Positions 60,499-64,000 of a stretch of DNA of 64,000 nt are shown one piece after another. Numbering within the stretch: the stretch's first letter is position 1; the number at the start of each line of letters is the position of its first letter. Both the position numbers and the translations under genes were made by a program. This stretch comes from Cryptomeria japonica (lineage: Eukaryota; Streptophyta; Pinopsida; Cupressales; Cupressaceae): the NCBI RefSeq assembly GCF_030272615.1, contig NC_081410.1, positions 186,729,619-186,793,618 of the forward strand, written 5' to 3'. The notes beneath the pieces are model-generated. The model saw only the letters and a program-made list of their open reading frames with translations, searched no databases and was not told the DNA's origin.

Positions 60499-60602
60499 CT
60501 ACACAAGAAAAAATAAACCACAATTAAGATTAGTTATATTATATAACTCACATTCAAAAAGTTAACATAAAAATGAACTATAATTGAACTATTCTTGTTT
60601 AC

Positions 60603-60692
60603 CTCATCTCCATGTTTTCTCTTCGGCTTTGGAGGACTCTTGATGTATGTCTTCGGTAGAGGAGGTATGTTTTCAATATTTTCATACACAAC
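60603..60692 (-). pseudogene. relic R2, 90-bp exon
   Basis: Exactly 30 codons bounded by TAG acceptor and GTAAAC donor on the minus strand. The peptide includes VVYENIENIPPLPKTY and the basic KSPPKPKRKHGDE, a plausible nuclear-localisation signal. No stop. Confidence 0.5.
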
Positions 60693-60796
60693 CTACATAT
60701 GTTCACAAACATGACATTGATACAAGTTAGCATATACTTGTCACTGATAATAACGAATTATATCTACTAAACACAAAATAAAATAAACACATGTAC

Positions 60797-60875
60797 TCGA
60801 GGCATCTCTTCTTCTTCTTCATCATCATCATCTTCAGGTATAATTAGTGTAGTCAACAAGGATGTGAAGCCAATA
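60797..60875 (-). pseudogene. relic R2, acidic exon
   Basis: A minus-strand 79-bp exon candidate, acceptor AG at 60,877-60,876 and donor GTACAT after 60,797. It reads IGFTSLLTTLIIPEDDDDEEEEEMPR and runs into the next exon in phase 0. The upstream phase does not match the exon at 60,989-61,057, so a frame change or different splicing is likely. Confidence 0.42.
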
Positions 60876-60988
60876 CTTTTTTGTACATATACACAACAAG
60901 TATGTGAAACTATCAATCTATGTCTAGACGTGTATAATCATTATAAGTTATTTAAACTATTCATTCAATCATATTTGCATTCAATTAC

Positions 60989-61057
60989 CTTTCCCTTGTC
61001 TCCAACTACACTACCAGATCCCAAATCACACAGCCCTACACTCGCGCTACTTGTGCC
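60989..61057 (-). pseudogene. relic R2, 69-bp exon
   Basis: Bounded by TAG acceptor (61,060-61,058) and GTAATT donor on the minus strand, open in one frame only: GTSSASVGLCDLGSGSVVGD followed by KGK. Low-complexity, serine/glycine-rich. Confidence 0.42.
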
Positions 61058-61356
61058 CTACAAGAGTAAAATAAGATATACATGCAATTTACTACATAAT
61101 CTAATTAATGCCAATATAAATGATGAGCATGCATGTACAATAAAGTATAAATGACTAGGTGCAATAATATATGTAGCGTAAAGCTATCAAGGCCAAATGA
61201 AAAAGGTCGTCAAGGTGCCCTCCTGGATCTGTGTCAACTCCTCCTATATCATCAACTGTTAAATATACCATGTAAATATACATTAGTACTTAATATTATC
61301 TAGATTATAAATATTCATTTAAAATATAGAATGAATTGTGAAAATACAAATCTTAC

Positions 61357-62208
61357 CACTACATCATCAACGTATGATAAAGGTGCCTCCTCGCCTCTAG
61401 CATGTGAGGACTCTCCAGGGTATCCTCTAGTCCCTGTCATAACATCTGGTGCATCGTGCATCTCATGCACCTCATAATCTAGAGTGTGCGCAGGAGGATC
61501 AATAGGCTATCCAACTGGACCCAAGCATAGGTGCCCACACATGACACAACTATGGGGCATGAAAATATGTGGAATAGAGGAGGACGTGTCAGTGCCACCA
61601 GATGCACCACTACGATCAAAAGAAGGTTGAGATAATGCCCTAGCCTGAGAAACCAAAAGGCTACTCAAAGAGTGAATAGACGATATGCTTCATGACGCTG
61701 CCTCACAGATGATATCTGGATGCTGCACTGGAGGTGGGGGATAAATAGGAGGAGGGTGGACATGTGGGCCCTAGACTACTCTGACTGCCCCACGTCTATC
61801 TTGGGGCATACCTAAACCCACACCCTGGAAAGGTTGGATGTCAAAGTAGTTCACATATTTTCCTAAAATAAACTCAGCATATAATTTTTTGATGAAGTAG
61901 AAGGGGACATCAAGATTGTTGTTGGGTGGTTTATTGAAAACCATCCACCAAGGATCCCAAATTTTTTTCACAATATCATCATTTCTGCACCATTTAATAG
62001 AAAGTTTTATTTTTTGGGGGTCTACGGGTTGGCTAGTGTGGGGATTCACAAACAATGCGGCGATATCAGCTTTGGATATCTCAAGATCCATGATCTCCTT
62101 ATAAGACAAGCCATCTGCATATATATCTCTCATAAAATCTCACCACAAAAGAGTGGCATTGTGCTCCTCAATGATGATTTCTATACTCTTTATGATGGAC
62201 ATGAGGGG
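61357..62208 (-). pseudogene. relic R2, large exon interrupted by copia-C
   Basis: The minus-strand frame from 62,208 leftward is nearly continuous: a start with LLW-stop-DF, then MRDIYADGLSYKEIMDLEIS (62,133), WCRNDDIVKKIWDPWWMVF, LDVPFYFIKKLYAEFILGKY and GVGLGMPQDRRGAVRVV. A proline-rich part (VHPPPIYPPPP) and a Ser/Gly-rich part follow, ending SYVDDVV at a GTAAGA donor (61,356). Three or four stops are present, each one base from a sense codon. Its right end is the copia-C LTR. Protein family not recognised; another short exon (about 61,180-61,252) may follow. Confidence 0.55.
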
Positions 62209-63366
62209 TGTTGGTATTTGATCGAAGATTGCATTGATGAACTAATGTGTTCTCATTGATGTCAATTGTAATTGGTAATGATGTTGTTTTGCAACCAGTA
62301 GGTGAGATAGTGAAGGGAACCAATATTACTTTAGAAGCAGTGAGATCAACCGGTAACCCTACCTTTTGATGTGTCAAACCCTAACCGATGAAGCTTGGTG
62401 AATCGGTTGTATTGGTTTATGATCAAATGGTGAATGATAATGATTATGCCACATATGCATGTTGTATGTGATGAGTTTCAAGTTTTGTTTGGCACGTAGA
62501 GATAATGGTTTTATCTTGGGAATGAGTGAATACATTGCATGAAGTGGAAACCATGTGATGAGTTACAGGATTCAATGAAGCGGTGATCAAGGAGCAGTCA
62601 AGGTTGTCTTGAACAATGTGCAATGATTTCTATGTAATCTAACGATCATACTTGAACCGATTTGTTTGTAATCTCTATGAAATCTTAGGTTTGTGATGTG
62701 TTACCGACCTATTGTTTTGCTTATAAGGTCGATGAGTTGTTTTGTTGTAGTGTTGGAAATTTTGGCTAAGTGTCAGTGTGATTGATTGTCGAACCAAAAG
62801 GTGTATCTGTAGTATGTGAAGGCAGATAGGAGAATGAAAAGGATCTGATCAAGAAAAGTAGTGCTATTTACTAGATCACAAACCCCTGTTGTTCTCTAAC
62901 AATTACAACAATCAAATCCCTTAACTGGGTAAGCTTTAACAAGATTAGTTCTTTCAAAATCCTCTAACCAGGTGATCCATTAGCTTGTATTTCAAATCCT
63001 CTATCGAGGTTACTCCTAACAGGGTATTGCTTCTAACAGGGCATTATAGTCAATCCCTTAACTGGGTAGTCCCTAACAAGAATTTTTGTAAATCTTTAAC
63101 AGGCTTGGCTCCTAATAGGGCAAACTTCAGAAGAGTTCAGAACTTTAGAAGAGTTCAAAATACTATTATTTTGATATGACAATCAACCGGTATACTTGAC
63201 AGTGCTATTGCAATTTATTACTCAGTGTTTGAACCAATTTGTTCAATGATTGACTTGTGAGTTTGTCTTCGAGTTTGGTGAAAGTTAAGACAATTTTCTA
63301 TCTATTGATTCACACCCCCCCCCACTCAGTAGTTTTCCGGATCTTTATTGATTTATCATATCATCA
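62209..63366 (+). mobile_element. copia-C 5' LTR
   Basis: Begins TGTTGGTATTTGATCG at 62,209 and ends TATCATCA at 63,366, followed by the two-base spacer and PBS seen also in copia-B. 1,158 bp. Internally it contains a run of imperfect TTAACTGGGTA/CTAACAGGG words (about 62,930-63,115) and a C-run at 63,318. It interrupts relic R2. The 3' LTR lies outside the window. Confidence 0.85.
62930..63120. repeat. imperfect TAACAGGG/TAACTGGGT repeats in copia-C LTR
   Basis: About eight diverged copies of AATCC(C/T)(C/T)TAAC-GGGT words, spaced 20-35 bp apart. Confidence 0.6.
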
Positions 63367-63368
63367 AT

Positions 63369-63380
63369 TGGTATCAGAGC
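63369..63380 (+). other. copia-C primer-binding site
   Basis: TGGTATCAGAGC, two bases after the LTR end. Confidence 0.92.
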
Positions 63381-63424
63381 ATTTCAGGTCCTCTAGTGTC
63401 TAAGCCTAACAACTTGAGGTAAAG

Positions 63425-64000
63425 ATGTAGAAGATCATGATGAAGAAAGAAGGTCCGAAGTTTAATAGGGAAAACTATAAAATATGGAGTGATAGGATGA
63501 AAATCTATATCAAGTGTCTAGGAATTCAATACTGGGAACATGTTGTTACACAATATACTGCACGTAGTGGGACTATGTATGATGATCAAAAGAAAGAGCA
63601 ACAAGAGAATGATCAAGCATTCGAGGCCATAATACGTTCTTTGTCTAATTCATAGTATGTTGATGTCCATGGTCTAGAGATTGCTTATGATGTGTGGAAG
63701 AAACTTGAGGAAATATATAGCGGTGATGAGCATGTGAAGATCACCAAAGAAGAGAGCCTGAGAGGTAAATTTGATGACATGCAGATGGCTGAAGGTGAGA
63801 ATATTCAACAGTATGGTTAGAGGATCAAGGAGATAGTCAGTGAGATCAAGAGTGCTCATGGTAAAGTGGAGGATGCCACAGTGGTTAGTAAGGTGTTGAT
63901 AACCCTTCTACCAGTCTACGCTATCCAAGTTGCAACCATTCAGGAGATAAAGTCTATTGATAAAACTAAGGTAACTTTTGACTCCATCATTGGTAAACTT
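63425..64000 (+). pseudogene. copia-C gag (UBN2-type), partial, with stops
   Basis: The plus strand reads an ATG followed at once by TAG (63,425-63,430), then MMKKEGPKFNRENYKIWSDRM from 63,437, YWEHVVTQYT, VWKKLEEIYSGDEHV, SLRGKFDDMQMAEGENIQQY and VSKVLITLLPVY, matching copia gag of UBN2 type in order. Stops interrupt it near 63,653 and 63,818. The frame is otherwise continuous to the end of the window, where it is cut. The PBS upstream and the preceding LTR confirm orientation. Confidence 0.88.

Noticed and set aside
1-64000. Caulimovirid or other viral integrant, CRISPR array, tRNA or rRNA genes
   Set aside because: No movement/coat protein motifs, no regularly spaced identical repeats with unique spacers, and no full tRNA cloverleaf outside the SINE heads were seen.

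Overview
This 64 kb window looks like repeat-dominated nuclear DNA of a land plant with a large genome, most likely a gymnosperm (conifer-like). The signs are A/T-rich intergenic sequence, several old LTR retrotransposons nested in one another, a plant L1-type LINE with a DUF4283-like ORF1, tRNA-derived SINEs, a Helitron Rep/helicase relic and a PPR gene fragment. The species is not identifiable by eye. No intact cellular gene, rRNA, tRNA gene or CRISPR is visible. Almost every coding stretch carries in-frame stops or frameshifts, many of them TGG to TAG/TGA changes expected from decay of methylated DNA.

Layout. 1-1572: a Gypsy-type LTR (36-1572, minus strand) with primer-binding site at the left edge, inserted into the 3' part of a minus-strand LINE (1573 to about 5900; ORF1, endonuclease, reverse transcriptase). 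5.9-13.4 kb: mostly non-coding, with a possible solo LTR (about 7.58-8.28 kb), a decayed copy of a gene-like exon (9.24-9.42 kb), a Gypsy-like LTR start (9517) and an isolated GC-rich block (10.70-11.24 kb). 13,452-35,894: one Ty1/copia element ('copia-A') stretched to more than 22 kb by insertions. Its 5' LTR carries a complete non-autonomous LTR element (13,682-16,359, TSD CATAA). Its gag (17,972-18,910) is split from its protease-integrase-RT-RNase H region (32.1-34.96 kb) by about 13 kb of inserted DNA, which includes an unknown minus-strand coding relic (20.6-24.0 kb) and a possible 7.3 kb element flanked by TTGAA (24,753-32,036). Its truncated 3' LTR carries a SINE (35,283-35,555). Each LTR copy shows the empty site of the other's insertion. 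A Helitron Rep/helicase relic (35,895-38,044) abuts the truncated LTR.

38-49 kb: a second SINE-like unit, long non-coding DNA, a PPR fragment (about 45.28-45.79 kb), a Gypsy RT scrap (47.2 kb), an (AG)n tract and a palindrome-rich array (48.40-49.01 kb). 49.1-62.2 kb: two unknown multi-exon gene relics in convergent orientation (R1 plus, about 49.1-58.0 kb; R2 minus, 60,436-62,208), separated by a 4.2-copy tandem array of about 358 bp units. R1 is interrupted at the edge of an exon by a full-length copia element ('copia-B', 50,468-57,715, minus). R2 is interrupted by a third copia element ('copia-C') whose 5' LTR, PBS and partial gag run off the right end.

The most informative parts are the reciprocal filled and empty insertion sites, which give a relative insertion history, and the R1/R2 pair, which could be an undescribed two-gene mobile element or decayed host genes. 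No function was assigned where no family could be recognised.
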